From NCBI GenBank assembly GCA_026708115.1, contig JAPOVL010000042.1, positions 1 through 64,000 of the forward strand: a DNA stretch of 64,000 nucleotides, in the 5' to 3' direction. The position numbers were made by a program, and so were the translations under genes. Below are positions 45,271 to 54,784 of the stretch, in pieces (position 1 is the first letter of the stretch; each line of letters opens with the position of its first letter). The notes beneath the pieces were generated by a model that saw only the letters and a program-made list of their open reading frames with translations, made no database searches and was not told the DNA's origin. This DNA is from Chloroflexota bacterium. GTDB lineage: Bacteria > Chloroflexota > Anaerolineae > Aggregatilineales > Phototrophicaceae.

Positions 45271-45521
45271 GATTTCTATCGTCAATACTCATCCAGCATC
45301 CGAATGGCGAATGAATGAAGCGCAGCCCAATCGTGAGATACCCGATAATCTATCGTAAGGTTCTGCACTCGACTAGCGCCAATTACAAACCCGCCACAGG
45401 ATGTTGCAGCGACGGGCAGGCATGCCCCGATGGCTATTTCTACTCTGTCCAGCGGCAGTTTTTCCACAGGTTAAAATAAGACTGCCACCAACAACGATTC
45501 CCGAAAACTTGCTGTGATTAC

Positions 45522-47102
45522 TTAAGGCACATTCTCCTGTCGGCGCACCAAACGATTGTCGATCATAATCCACGAGATTATCCCGCTTAGCAAACAGAAG
45601 GCAGCGCTGACCCAAAGCAATACATTGTATGCGAGTACTTGAGAATTGCGAATTGCCGCCTCGACATTCGCTTTTTCCGACGGGGTCAGCGACTCGGGAA
45701 TGGTTGTTTCCCCCAAGTCCATCGACTCAATCTCCAGCTGAGACCGCGTCGCCTCGGGCAAATCTCGCACGTTTGAGTCATTCAACAATGCGGCTGTGAA
45801 TATAGACAGGGCAAAACCACCCATGACAGCCACCGAGAGCACCTGCCCCACACGGGACAGTGTGTTGCTGATGCCGGACGCAATGCCGGCTTTCGTTTCC
45901 TCAACCGATTCCATCACAGCGACGGTCAGCGGCGCCAAGGTTGTTCCCAGCCCCATGCCAGCAAGGAATAGCGGCAGGAAAAACGTTTTCCAGTAGTCAT
46001 GCTGTCCGCCCGTAATGCCGATCATGGCCAATAGTACAAACGCAACGAACGTAAGCGCGTGGCCCACAGCAATCGGTTTTCGCGGACCATAGCGATCAAC
46101 TATGCCGCCAACATAGGCGGAAGATAACAGCATGAGTATCGTCATCGGTAAAATGGCAATGCCAACGAATGATTCGCTGTAGCCTTGAATCTGAATCATA
46201 TTCAACGGAATGTAAATCAGGATAGGTCCCACAGAAACATAGAGCAGGAACAAAGCGAGATTGCCACCGGTGAATGTTCGCACTCGAAAAAGATCCAGCA
46301 ATTCACGAGCGTGCTCGTGGGTTTCCACCAAAACAAACAAGAGCAGCGTCAAGATACCAAAGACAATGGAAAGCCAGATCGCCGGATGGTCGAAACCGAA
46401 CTGGGGCGCTTCGAGGAAGCCGTGGGTCAGCCCGAGCAGGGACAAGGTAATCAACAGCGCGCTCAGCCAACCCATGACAGGCCTGGTATCTTTGTAATAC
46501 GTTTCCGGCACGTATCGCCATAGCACCCAGGCCGCAGCGATACCGAAGGGAATTTGCACGTAAAAGATCATGCGCCACATGCCCATTTCCGTCAGCACGC
46601 CGCCGATAAATGGACCCAGGCCGCTGGAGAACAAGGTAAAAGCCGACCAAATGCCGATTCCCCAGCCATGTCTATCGCCGCTGAAATGTGAGGAAACGAT
46701 AGCCAGGGTACATGGCACGATCATCGCGCTGCCAACGCCTTGGGCAAAGCGCGCCAATATCAAGATCTCGACAGTTGGCGCAGTACCGGCTATCAGCGAC
46801 GCAATGCCGAAGAGCAAGATACCCAACATGCAAATATGGTTGCGGCCAAAACGATCGGAAAGCGACCCGAAGACAACTAGCAGCGAGGCTTGCACGATTA
46901 TATACGAATTGGAGATCCACAAGAGATCGGCGCCGCGCGCATTCAGGTCAATTTGAATCGCTGGCAAGGCGACGTTGAGCGCCGTACTGCCTACATAGGC
47001 CATGCTGGCCGCGGATATCGTGGCAAACAGCACGGAATAGTCCAGCTTGCGCGACCGTTTTACTTTTTGCGTCGATACAGACAGAGCAGAAGTATCCGTC
47101 AT
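45522..47102 (-). CDS. MFS transporter, DHA2 (EmrB/QacA) family, copy B
   Basis: 526 aa from the ATG at 47102, preceded by AAGAGA. It has the same 14-segment plan as copy A and closely similar N-terminal blocks (LFATISAASMAYVGSTALNVALPAIQ, GSLSDRFGRNHICMLG, GVGSAMIVP). About 250 bases separate the two. They look like an old tandem duplication that has diverged most in the long loops and C-terminus. Substrates are unknown. No linked TetR or MarR regulator is seen. Confidence 0.93.
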   Translation of the reverse strand: MTDTSALSVSTQKVKRSRKLDYSVLFATISAASMAYVGSTALNVALPAIQIDLNARGADLLWISNSYIIVQASLLVVFGSLSDRFGRNHICMLGILLFGIASLIAGTAPTVEILILARFAQGVGSAMIVPCTLAIVSSHFSGDRHGWGIGIWSAFTLFSSGLGPFIGGVLTEMGMWRMIFYVQIPFGIAAAWVLWRYVPETYYKDTRPVMGWLSALLITLSLLGLTHGFLEAPQFGFDHPAIWLSIVFGILTLLLFVLVETHEHARELLDLFRVRTFTGGNLALFLLYVSVGPILIYIPLNMIQIQGYSESFVGIAILPMTILMLLSSAYVGGIVDRYGPRKPIAVGHALTFVAFVLLAMIGITGGQHDYWKTFFLPLFLAGMGLGTTLAPLTVAVMESVEETKAGIASGISNTLSRVGQVLSVAVMGGFALSIFTAALLNDSNVRDLPEATRSQLEIESMDLGETTIPESLTPSEKANVEAAIRNSQVLAYNVLLWVSAAFCLLSGIISWIMIDNRLVRRQENVP

Positions 47103-47169
47103 GTCGTCTCTTGCAGCCGCAACATAACCAGCGAGGCGCAGCATTTTACATTGTCAGGAATTTGGAGGT

Positions 47170-47379
47170 TCAGGCATCGCGCAGGTCACTGAGTTCTCGT
47201 TCTAGTTCACTTCGGCGTTCCGAGCTGGCGCGGCGCCCAGCGGCCAGCGCGCGGCGATAGTGTTGCTGCCAGTTTTCACGAAATTCGGTCGAGGAAACCG
47301 GCGAAAAGAATGTAACCAACAAAGCGCCCAATATGGCGCCAAAACCAAGACCGAACAACAGACTCAAGAATCTACGCAT
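47170..47379 (-). CDS. Small membrane-anchored protein
   Basis: 69 aa from the ATG at 47379. Residues 3-25 (RFLSLLFGLGFGAILGALLVTFF) form one membrane segment, followed by a strongly charged, Arg/Glu-rich helical tail (RRALAAGRRASSERRSELERELSDL). The layout resembles YtxH-like small proteins. It ends 67 bases before the DHA2 exporter and could share its promoter. Function is unknown. Confidence 0.6.
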   Translation of the reverse strand: MRRFLSLLFGLGFGAILGALLVTFFSPVSSTEFRENWQQHYRRALAAGRRASSERRSELERELSDLRDA

Positions 47380-47409
47380 AAGATAGCCCCAATGTTCAGC
47401 ATACGGCAA

Positions 47410-47894
47410 TTGCTAACCCAATTACAAGTTATGTGTCGAAATTCTAACATTCGGCGCGCGTCTCCGCGGAATCGATGGCAGGACTCGCCAAGGCAATCGC
47501 ATCACATTAAAATGCCGCTGACTACGCGAAATTCGTAATCTCTAAGGCATGCCAGCGCATCTTTTATCCCATTCCCGATCGAGGGACGCTTCGGTCTTCC
47601 ATTCAACGCTGTGGGGCGTCATCAAACTCGATATCGCCAAAAAATCTGAAATCCATATGGCGATTTTCGGGCGTCCTGATAGGCCGCTCCACAGGCCGTA
47701 TAGAAATTGCAAAGTTCCTAATCGTCGCGCATATTTGTTTGACCATAACTCCGTGCAATAGCGCGCTGCCGCCGATAGCCCGCCAATCCAGCCCAATGGA
47801 GAGGCTAAGTCCGAAAGCCACACGAAAGCTGCTCTCGCGTCTCAAATAATCCTCGGCGCTATTGACGCCTCAGTGACATCATCGAAAACAGCCT
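47410..47894. other. Gene-free stretch upstream of the small membrane protein
   Basis: No convincing gene. Two minus-strand frames of 80-93 codons in 47542-47845 overlap each other, lack ribosome sites and resemble no family. No RNA gene or palindrome stands out. Confidence 0.5.
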
Positions 47895-50672
47895 TTACAG
47901 GACATTGATGGGATCAAGGTCAATCTGCCAGCCCGGCTCTGTCGCCAGCTGTTCCAGAATTTTGCGCGGGTTGGGTCCCCTCACGAGCAATTGCCAGCGA
48001 TATTGACGATCAATGCGGGTGAAAAAGCAAGGTACCGGGCCGATCAGGCTTGTGCCAGTCATGCCATAACGCGTTATCAAATGCTGGATGCGCTGGGCGG
48101 CCGCCGCAGCCTGCTGCTGCGACTTGTGAGGATCCGTGTAGCTGAAAACCATGCGCGCCAGTCGACGAAACGGAGGGTAACCCAATGCCTTTCGATAGGC
48201 GATTTCCGACTCGACGAATCCCGTGTAATCGTGCCGAGAAGCGGCCTGAATGATGTAATTATCAGGCTGGTAAGTCTGCAAGACCACCTTCCCGCCCAGG
48301 ATACCCCGACCCGCGCGACCCGCCACCTGTGTCAGCAGTTGGAAGACACGCTCGCCGGCCCGGAAATCCGGCAGTGACAGGCCCAGATCGGCGCTGACCA
48401 CGCCGACCAGCGTCACCAGCGGCAGGTCCAAACCCTTGGCGATCATCTGCGTGCCAATCACAATATCCGCTTCGCCGTCAATGAAACGCTGCAGGATTTC
48501 GAAATGCATCTGTGGATTGCTAGCCGTATCCGTGTCCCAGCGCAGCGCGCGCGCGCCCGGGAACATATCGCGCAGCGTTTCGTCGACCAACTGGGTGCCG
48601 GCGCCGAAGTATCGGATTCTTGATGATTGACACATGGGACACTGCTGCGGTTGCTCTTGGCTGGCGCCACAATGATGACAGCGCAACGATTGATCAAAGC
48701 GATGATAAGTCATAGGGCTGTCGCAGCGGGCGCATTCCAGGACATATCCACAATCCCGGCAGAAGACGTAGGTGGCTTGCCCGCGCCGGTTAAGCAGCAG
48801 CATGGCTTGCTCGCCACGATCGAGGACCTCCGCCAGACTTTGTTCCAATTCGCGGCTGAACATGCTGCTGTTGCCCTGACGGAGTTCCGCCCGCATATCG
48901 ACAACCGAGACCGGCGGCAGATCAATATGAAGTGAGTCGAAAGCGCCGGGCGCATAACGCGCGACGACCCCCGCGCGGTTCGCTTGCTGCTGAATCCGCT
49001 GGCGATGTCCCATGATACGTTTGGGCAGTCGCAGATAGGTCAAGTGATCCTTTTGCGCGCGATACCAGGAGTGGAGGTCTGGTGTCGCGCTGCCGAGGAT
49101 CAGAACGCCGCCCTTGCGATTCATGATATGGTCGGCTACGTCACGGGCATGATACTGGGGTTGTCCTCGCCAGGCCATTTGCTTGTAGCTGGCGTCGTGT
49201 TCTTCATCGAGGATAATCAAGCCCAGATCGGGCAGGGGCGTGAATAAGGCCGAACGCGTTCCGACCACCACCGCAATATCGCCCTGGCGCGCCCGAACCC
49301 AGGTATCATAGCGCTCGCCGATGGGCAAGCTGCCATGCACGATCGCTACGCGGCCGGCAAAGCGCTCTGAAACGCGTCGCACCGTCTGTGGGGTCAAGGC
49401 AATTTCCGGCACCAGAAAGATGGCTTGCCTGCCCTGCTCCAATACTGCTGCGATCGCTCGCAAGTAGATTTCGGTCTTGCCGCTGCCGGTGACGCCATGC
49501 AAGAGGAAACGGGCAGACTCGCTGCTATCGTCACCGCCCCGCAGCAAGGCCGGCAGGATCGTATCCCAAACTGCTTGCTGATCGGGCGTCAGAAGGGGGG
49601 GCTCGGCCGGCACAAAGTCCAAATCCTGCAAAGAATCTCGCCAGATCCGCTCCTCGCGTATTTCGATGACGCCGGCTCGTTCCAGCTTTCGGATAAGGTT
49701 CGCCGAAGCGCCGGTCGCCGTCCGTATCTCCGAGGGCGTCGCCCGAGGATTTGCTGCAACTATGTGCCTCAAGAGCTGCCGGTAGATCTCGTCGCCGCGC
49801 CAGCTTGAGAGTTTCGTCGACACTTCTGCGGGCGTCGCCTCCAGGAAGACCAAGTCTTGCTGGTCGCGCTCGGTTTTCTCGACGAAAACCAGGCCGAGTT
49901 CAATCAATCTGTTCAGGGGGGCGCGGTTCTTGGCGCCGACCAGTTCCAGCGCCTCATGAATACCAAGCGGGTCCTCATCTCGCCCGGCGATCAATTCCAG
50001 CAAATCAGCATGTTTGACAGGCTTGCCGAGCTTCTTGGCAAGTTCATCAATCTGGTCCTTCGAGAATAGCGGATAGACTCGCGGCTCGGTCTTGCTGCGC
50101 GCGGCTGGCGGCGCCAGCACCGATTGACTCCTGACCATGTCTGCGTCTTCCAACAGCGCCAGTTCACGCTCGACAGCTTGTTTGGGAAAGGCTCGCTTCA
50201 GTTGCTGCAATCGCCTGGGACCACGCTGGCGCAAGTAATCGAGCAAACGTCTCGGCAGTGGCCGGTCGGATTTGACCCGCGTGCCGGGCAGGGTCATTTG
50301 CAGGGGCGGCTGGTCCGTCAGGTTATCGCGGAGAAAATGAAAGAGCCGGTCGGACACCCCCGTGAAACCCGGCGGCAATAACAGCCAAACACAGACGCCG
50401 ATCGGCGTCAGATAAGTTTCGCTCAGCCAGTTGACCAGTTCGATCGCGTTTGCATCAAGCACTGGCTGTGGATCAAGCAACTCAATCACGGGCTTGGTCT
50501 TGGGGATATCGCTTTGGTCGCTGAAGCGCAGGATGACACCGGGTTGCATGGCCACGCCAAATTCCACGCGTACCAGCGAACCGAGCTGCAAGTCCGGCTC
50601 CAGCTCGACCGGGATGTGGTAGGTGAAGGTTGATTTGACCGGCACATTTAGAGCGATCTCGGCATAGCACAT
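47895..50672 (-). CDS. priA: Primosomal replication restart helicase
   Basis: 925 aa, longer than E. coli PriA (732) through an expanded N-terminal and linker part. An N-terminal DNA 3'-end-binding domain (MCYAEIALNVPVKSTFTYHIP) is followed by a winged-helix-like linker. The helicase core carries Walker A GVTGSGKTEIY near residue 390 and the DEEH box LIILDEEHDAS near 485. The zinc part has paired Cys (CRDCGYVLECARC, CHHCG, CPMCQ), then IGTQMIAKGLDLPLVTLVGV and QVAGRAGRG. PriA reloads the replisome at stalled forks. The start is at the usual N-terminus. It is divergent from the NAT-like gene. Confidence 0.95.
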   Translation of the reverse strand: MCYAEIALNVPVKSTFTYHIPVELEPDLQLGSLVRVEFGVAMQPGVILRFSDQSDIPKTKPVIELLDPQPVLDANAIELVNWLSETYLTPIGVCVWLLLPPGFTGVSDRLFHFLRDNLTDQPPLQMTLPGTRVKSDRPLPRRLLDYLRQRGPRRLQQLKRAFPKQAVERELALLEDADMVRSQSVLAPPAARSKTEPRVYPLFSKDQIDELAKKLGKPVKHADLLELIAGRDEDPLGIHEALELVGAKNRAPLNRLIELGLVFVEKTERDQQDLVFLEATPAEVSTKLSSWRGDEIYRQLLRHIVAANPRATPSEIRTATGASANLIRKLERAGVIEIREERIWRDSLQDLDFVPAEPPLLTPDQQAVWDTILPALLRGGDDSSESARFLLHGVTGSGKTEIYLRAIAAVLEQGRQAIFLVPEIALTPQTVRRVSERFAGRVAIVHGSLPIGERYDTWVRARQGDIAVVVGTRSALFTPLPDLGLIILDEEHDASYKQMAWRGQPQYHARDVADHIMNRKGGVLILGSATPDLHSWYRAQKDHLTYLRLPKRIMGHRQRIQQQANRAGVVARYAPGAFDSLHIDLPPVSVVDMRAELRQGNSSMFSRELEQSLAEVLDRGEQAMLLLNRRGQATYVFCRDCGYVLECARCDSPMTYHRFDQSLRCHHCGASQEQPQQCPMCQSSRIRYFGAGTQLVDETLRDMFPGARALRWDTDTASNPQMHFEILQRFIDGEADIVIGTQMIAKGLDLPLVTLVGVVSADLGLSLPDFRAGERVFQLLTQVAGRAGRGILGGKVVLQTYQPDNYIIQAASRHDYTGFVESEIAYRKALGYPPFRRLARMVFSYTDPHKSQQQAAAAAQRIQHLITRYGMTGTSLIGPVPCFFTRIDRQYRWQLLVRGPNPRKILEQLATEPGWQIDLDPINVL

Positions 50673-50837
50673 GGGATGACGCCCTGCTCTTCAGCTTCTG
50701 GTGGAGGTACAATTTTAAGCCATTGGCCCGTGGTAGCCAACAATCGGTTCCGGCAGCGGCTCGCCGAATCGCGTTTATGCTAAGGCCATGTCCTGGCGTT
50801 ATAATAGGGTCATTATGTTCCGACGGATCGAGGTCAG

Positions 50838-51662
50838 ATGACCACAAGTCCTCCGCTCGACGGCGCACTGGCGGCACGCATCTTGCAGCGTTTTGGCCTG
50901 CCGGATCGGCCGCTAGCAACTGAAGGCACGCTACGACACTTGCTCGACAGGTATACGCGGATCGTACCTTGGGAAAGCGCTTCGCGCATTGTCCGACGGG
51001 CAAAGTATGAATCACAGGATGATTGCCCGGTCTTTGCCGAGTCGTTTTGGGATAGCGCGCTCGAAAGGGGTACAGGCGGCACTTGCTACGAGAGCAATTA
51101 CGCTTTCTTTAGCTTGCTGCGGCGGCTGGGTTATGACGGCTATTTGACCATCAACGACATGGGAACATCAATCGGCTGCCACAGCGCCATCATCATCTGG
51201 CTAGACGGCCGCAAGCACCTGGTGGATGTTGGCCTTCCCTTGTACGCGGTTTTACCTTTGCCCGAGCGCGAAACTAAGGCGGTTGAAAGTCCGTTTTTTC
51301 GCTATGAAGTAGCAGCGGCAGAGGAAAATCGTTACACGATTTGGCGCCGGCCTCATCCGCAAGAGCAGGCTTTCACGCTTGTCGACGAAGCGGTATCGGA
51401 TGTCGACTACCGCGCGATCACGATTCACGATTATCGTCACGATGGCGGTCAGTTTCTGAACGAGATCGTGATTAACAAGGTGATCGACGATCTGCTCTGG
51501 CGCTTCAACAGCGACGATAGGCCCTGGCATTTGCAGGTCTTCGTGGACGGGCAGCGTCAAAATCATTACCTGGAGGGGGATGTCGCCGGGCAATTGGCGG
51601 CGAGATTCGAAATGGATCGCGACATTGTGGCCAGAGCGATGCGAGCGCTAGGTATGACCTAG
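50838..51662 (+). CDS. Arylamine N-acetyltransferase-like protein
   Basis: 274 aa. The NAT Cys-His-Asp triad is in place: Cys83 in GTGGTCYESN, His115 in IGCHSAIII and Asp130 in LVDVGLP. The usual RGGYCFE reads TGGTCYE here. NATs transfer acetyl from acetyl-CoA to arylamines or hydrazines; divergent bacterial members form amides in secondary metabolism. GAGG precedes the ATG. It ends 10 bases before the convergent aldolase gene. The true acyl donor and acceptor are unknown. Confidence 0.85.
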   Translation: MTTSPPLDGALAARILQRFGLPDRPLATEGTLRHLLDRYTRIVPWESASRIVRRAKYESQDDCPVFAESFWDSALERGTGGTCYESNYAFFSLLRRLGYDGYLTINDMGTSIGCHSAIIIWLDGRKHLVDVGLPLYAVLPLPERETKAVESPFFRYEVAAAEENRYTIWRRPHPQEQAFTLVDEAVSDVDYRAITIHDYRHDGGQFLNEIVINKVIDDLLWRFNSDDRPWHLQVFVDGQRQNHYLEGDVAGQLAARFEMDRDIVARAMRALGMT

Positions 51663-51672
51663 CGCGAGGAGC

Positions 51673-52764
51673 TTAGGCGATCGTCACATCCTGGTTCAGA
51701 TAGACATCTTGAATCGCGTTTAACAGGCGAGCGCCTTCCGCCATGGGACGCTGGAAGGCTTTGCGGCCGCTGATCAAGCCCATGCCGCCGGCGCGCTTAT
51801 TGATGACCGCTGTCTTGACTGCCTCGGCGAAATCATTGGCGCCGCTGGCGCCGCCGGAACTAATCAAGCCGACCTTGCCCATGTAGCCGTTGGCGACCTG
51901 GTAGCGGGTCAAGTCGATGGGATGATCGCTGCTGAGTTCAGTGTAGATACGTTCATCGAGCTTGCCGTAGGAGGAATCTCCACTGTTGAGCGCTTTGTAG
52001 CCGCCGTTCTGCGTCGGCAGCTTCTGCTTTACGATATCGGCGCTCAGCGTCACGCCCAGATGATTGGCTTGCCCGGTGAGATCGGCGCTGGATTCGTGGT
52101 TGGCGCCGTTGAGCGTGAAGGCGGGATTACGCATATAGCACCAGAGGATGGTCGCCAAGCCTAATTCGTGAGCGTAGGCGAAGGCTTCGGCAACTTCGAT
52201 CATCTGGCGGTTGGAGTCTTCCGAGCCGAAATAGACAGTGGCGCCGATTGCGACAGCGCCCATGTCCCAGGCTTGCTTGACCGTTCCGAACATGATCTGC
52301 TCGTGCGAATTGGGATAGGTAACCAGTTCGTTGTGATTGATCTTGACGATATAGGGGATTCGATGGGCAAATCGACGCGCAGTCATCCCGAGAACGCCGA
52401 AGGTTGATGCGACGGCGTTACAGCCGCCTTCCAGGGCCAATTCGATGATCCGCGCCGGATCGAAATAGGCGGGGTTAGGCGCGAAGGAGGCGCCCGCCGA
52501 GTGCTCAATGCCCTGGTCAACGGGCAAGATCGACACATATCCCGTGCCGGCAAGGCGGCCGTTATCGTAGATCTGCTGCAAACTGCGGATCACTTGCGGA
52601 TTGCGATCGCTTGCCATCCAGACGCGCTCGGCGAAGTCCGGACCCGGCAGCGCCAGGTTTTGCCTGGGAATGGTGGTGGAAACGTGGTTCAAGAGATAAT
52701 CAGCTTCGTCGCCGAGGTATTCAGCTACCTTGTCGACCCGCAACTCTGGGCTTGCTATGGCCAT
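51673..52764 (-). CDS. fbaB: Fructose-bisphosphate aldolase class I, FbaB/DhnA type
   Basis: 363 aa. This is the archaeal-type class I aldolase that cleaves fructose 1,6-bisphosphate through a Lys Schiff base. Matching blocks are [65 protein letters not shown] with the likely Schiff-base Lys, [12 protein letters not shown] and [20 protein letters not shown] precedes the ATG. It reads alone and converges on the NAT-like gene. It supplies central glycolysis or gluconeogenesis. Confidence 0.95.
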   Translation of the reverse strand: MAIASPELRVDKVAEYLGDEADYLLNHVSTTIPRQNLALPGPDFAERVWMASDRNPQVIRSLQQIYDNGRLAGTGYVSILPVDQGIEHSAGASFAPNPAYFDPARIIELALEGGCNAVASTFGVLGMTARRFAHRIPYIVKINHNELVTYPNSHEQIMFGTVKQAWDMGAVAIGATVYFGSEDSNRQMIEVAEAFAYAHELGLATILWCYMRNPAFTLNGANHESSADLTGQANHLGVTLSADIVKQKLPTQNGGYKALNSGDSSYGKLDERIYTELSSDHPIDLTRYQVANGYMGKVGLISSGGASGANDFAEAVKTAVINKRAGGMGLISGRKAFQRPMAEGARLLNAIQDVYLNQDVTIA

Positions 52765-53000
52765 GATGGATTCCTTGGGTTATTCGGACGGCTTAGTCTC
52801 AATTATAACAACAATTTACCGGAATCTGCGACGCTGGAGTAGATGAGAAACGGCGAGCAAGTTACACGTTGCCCGGCGCTTGCGAACTGCGCTTCCGGGC
52901 TGATGGGTTCGCGCAATGTTTGTCCATATCCGTTCGTGCCTGCAGAGAATTGCCAACCGGACTCGATACGGGTACTGTTAGCGTATCAAGCCATACAAGA

Positions 53001-53597
53001 ATGAGATTCGCCATGCCCGCAAAAGGTAGCTTGAACCGGCTCCGACACGCCGCCGCAAAGCGCGACCCTGAACAATGTCAGTTTCTGCTGAAAACGCTCT
53101 TCATGGAGATGGAGTTCTATCTCGCTGTGGCGGTCGTTGTCGAGCGGGCGCAATCCTTCCTGGAGACCTTCGAGCACTATTACCCGGATGCGGGATTCGC
53201 GCGGCAGATCCTTATGCAAATGGTCAATACCGGCACCGCGCCCGCCAGGCTGCCGCCACAAGCGATGCGTGACTTCGAATACCCGGGGGCGGCGAATTAT
53301 ATGAAGGCGCTGTCCGACCTGGCGCATGCTTTGCAGCCGGGTCCGCTACCGCCGCGTATCGGCTATCTGGTCAGTGCGACGGTCAACGCCATCATGGCGG
53401 AATTAGTGGAGCAATACTATGGACGACGCATGGAACACTGGGGCATAGTGCGGAACGACCCCGAATCTCCCCAAGCGCGGGAAATTGCCTACGCCTTTTG
53501 GACGGATGAGGAGATCGCCTTGCTCGATACCGATCACTGGCTGCAAGTGGCGGAAAGCATTGAAGCACATCAGCTGCGGCAGATTCGTCAAGATTGA
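53001..53597 (+). CDS. Conserved-looking hypothetical protein
   Basis: 198 aa from the ATG at 53001; an ATG at 53013 is an equal alternative. I recognise no family. The protein is soluble and mostly helical, with PEQCQFLLKTLFMEMEFYLAVAVVVERAQSFLETFEHYYPD, and ends acidic then Gln-rich. Codon use fits the surrounding genes, so it is likely expressed. It is followed 38 bases later by the second PhyH gene, which has its own promoter. Confidence 0.7.
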   Translation: MRFAMPAKGSLNRLRHAAAKRDPEQCQFLLKTLFMEMEFYLAVAVVVERAQSFLETFEHYYPDAGFARQILMQMVNTGTAPARLPPQAMRDFEYPGAANYMKALSDLAHALQPGPLPPRIGYLVSATVNAIMAELVEQYYGRRMEHWGIVRNDPESPQAREIAYAFWTDEEIALLDTDHWLQVAESIEAHQLRQIRQD

Positions 53598-53603
53598 CGG
53601 GCT

Positions 53604-53612
53604 TGTTATAAT
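53604..53612 (+). promoter_or_regulatory. Extended -10 promoter for the second PhyH gene
   Basis: TGT followed by perfect TATAAT. Start expected near 53619, leaving a leader of only about 17 bases that holds AGGA. Confidence 0.55.
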
Positions 53613-53635
53613 AGCTTCGTCTGAGGATGCGGAAA

Positions 53636-54478
53636 ATGAGCGTAGACAGTTTTGCTGGCGTCGCCCCACCGGCCGGCTTGTATGAATTCAAGCGACAGAT
53701 AACCGACGGCATCGACGGCGTCGTTGAAGTCCATGACGACGACATCATGCGCTTTCACGAATTGGGATTCTTGCTCATCCGCAAGGCAATCTCGCAATCC
53801 GCCATTGTTGCCGCGAGAGCCGGTCTGCGCGACGTGATCCTGCGGCGCGATACCGACAATATCATGATCGAATCCGCCGCCGCCGAAGGCTTCCATGAGT
53901 TGGGTGATGAAGAGCGCCTGAACAGTGTGCGAAAGTTAATGCCGATCGTGCGGTACGACCGGCGCTTGCGCGCAATTGCCGAGGACGCGGGCTTGCTGAG
54001 CGTGTTGAAGCGAGTCATCGGCGAGACGCCGGTTCTGACGCAGGATATGGCGATGATCAAGCCACCGCGTATCGGGCGCGAAAAACCCTGGCATCAGGAC
54101 TTGGCCTATTTTGACTTTCCGAAGGACACGACCATCGTTGGCGCCTGGATTGCCCTCGACGAAGCCGTGCCGGAAAACGGTTGCATGATGATCATTCCCG
54201 GTAGCCACCGCGAAGGACCAGTCGTCCACTGGACAAGGCGCGATTGGCAAATCTGCGATGGCGACGTGCAGGTTGATCGCTGCGCTGCCGTGCCCATGCA
54301 AAGGGGAGACTGCCTGCTCTTCCATTGTCTTCTGCACCATGGCACACCGCCCAGCCGCTCGGACAAAACGCGCTGGGCAGTGCAATTCCATTATGCGCCG
54401 AAGAGCGTCGCGCCTTACGCCGATAGTGAAAACCGGCTGCGCACCTTCGGCGCCGATGGCAAAGATGTCACTTGCTAG
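53636..54478 (+). CDS. Phytanoyl-CoA dioxygenase (PhyH) family protein, second copy
   Basis: 280 aa from the ATG at 53636, with AGGA 8 bases upstream; the ATG at 53627 is inside that ribosome site. Iron ligands are H153 and D155 (PWHQDLAYF) and a distal His in LLHHGTPPS (H234/H235), with Arg246 for 2-oxoglutarate. LDEAVPENGCMMIIPGSHREGP is the typical middle block. It is only distantly similar to the PhyH protein at 2314. A small membrane protein follows after 9 bases. The substrate is unknown. Confidence 0.9.
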   Translation: MSVDSFAGVAPPAGLYEFKRQITDGIDGVVEVHDDDIMRFHELGFLLIRKAISQSAIVAARAGLRDVILRRDTDNIMIESAAAEGFHELGDEERLNSVRKLMPIVRYDRRLRAIAEDAGLLSVLKRVIGETPVLTQDMAMIKPPRIGREKPWHQDLAYFDFPKDTTIVGAWIALDEAVPENGCMMIIPGSHREGPVVHWTRRDWQICDGDVQVDRCAAVPMQRGDCLLFHCLLHHGTPPSRSDKTRWAVQFHYAPKSVAPYADSENRLRTFGADGKDVTC

Positions 54479-54487
54479 GGGATAAGC

Positions 54488-54784
54488 ATGGGCTTACTTA
54501 TTTTTCTTGCGCTTAACCTCCTGCTGATGGCCGGGCTTTTCTTGGTCGGCGTGTACCTGTTTTTGCAAGTGGAAGACAAAAGAAAGCGCAACAAGTTGCG
54601 GTTGTTCGATTCCAGCGTGGATATGTCCGAACTGCAGGCGATGCTGAAAGCGGACCGTCACGACGAAGCGCTGCAGCGCTTGATGCAAGCCGATAACATC
54701 GATCGTTTTTCGGCAGAAAAAGCCATCGAGGGACTGAGACAGCAGGACCCCGGCAAGGACCCGTTAAGCAAAACCCGCTTCTAG
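54488..54784 (+). CDS. Small single-pass membrane protein
   Basis: 98 aa. Residues 2-26 (GLLIFLALNLLLMAGLFLVGVYLFL) form one membrane segment, followed by a basic patch KRKRNK and a soluble helical tail with two short helix-turn units. GGGG lies upstream of the ATG and the gene starts 9 bases after the PhyH stop. Its last 21 bases overlap the convergent glycosyltransferase gene. Family unknown. Confidence 0.68.
   Translation: MGLLIFLALNLLLMAGLFLVGVYLFLQVEDKRKRNKLRLFDSSVDMSELQAMLKADRHDEALQRLMQADNIDRFSAEKAIEGLRQQDPGKDPLSKTRF

Noticed and set aside
46071..46078. AATCGGTT copy in an exporter gene, and another at 50742-50749
   Set aside because: One is inside a coding region and the other is near priA with no sugar gene; both fit chance frequency and were left out of the regulon.
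47542..47845. Two overlapping minus-strand frames of 80-93 codons
   Set aside because: No ribosome site, no recognisable composition, and they exclude each other.
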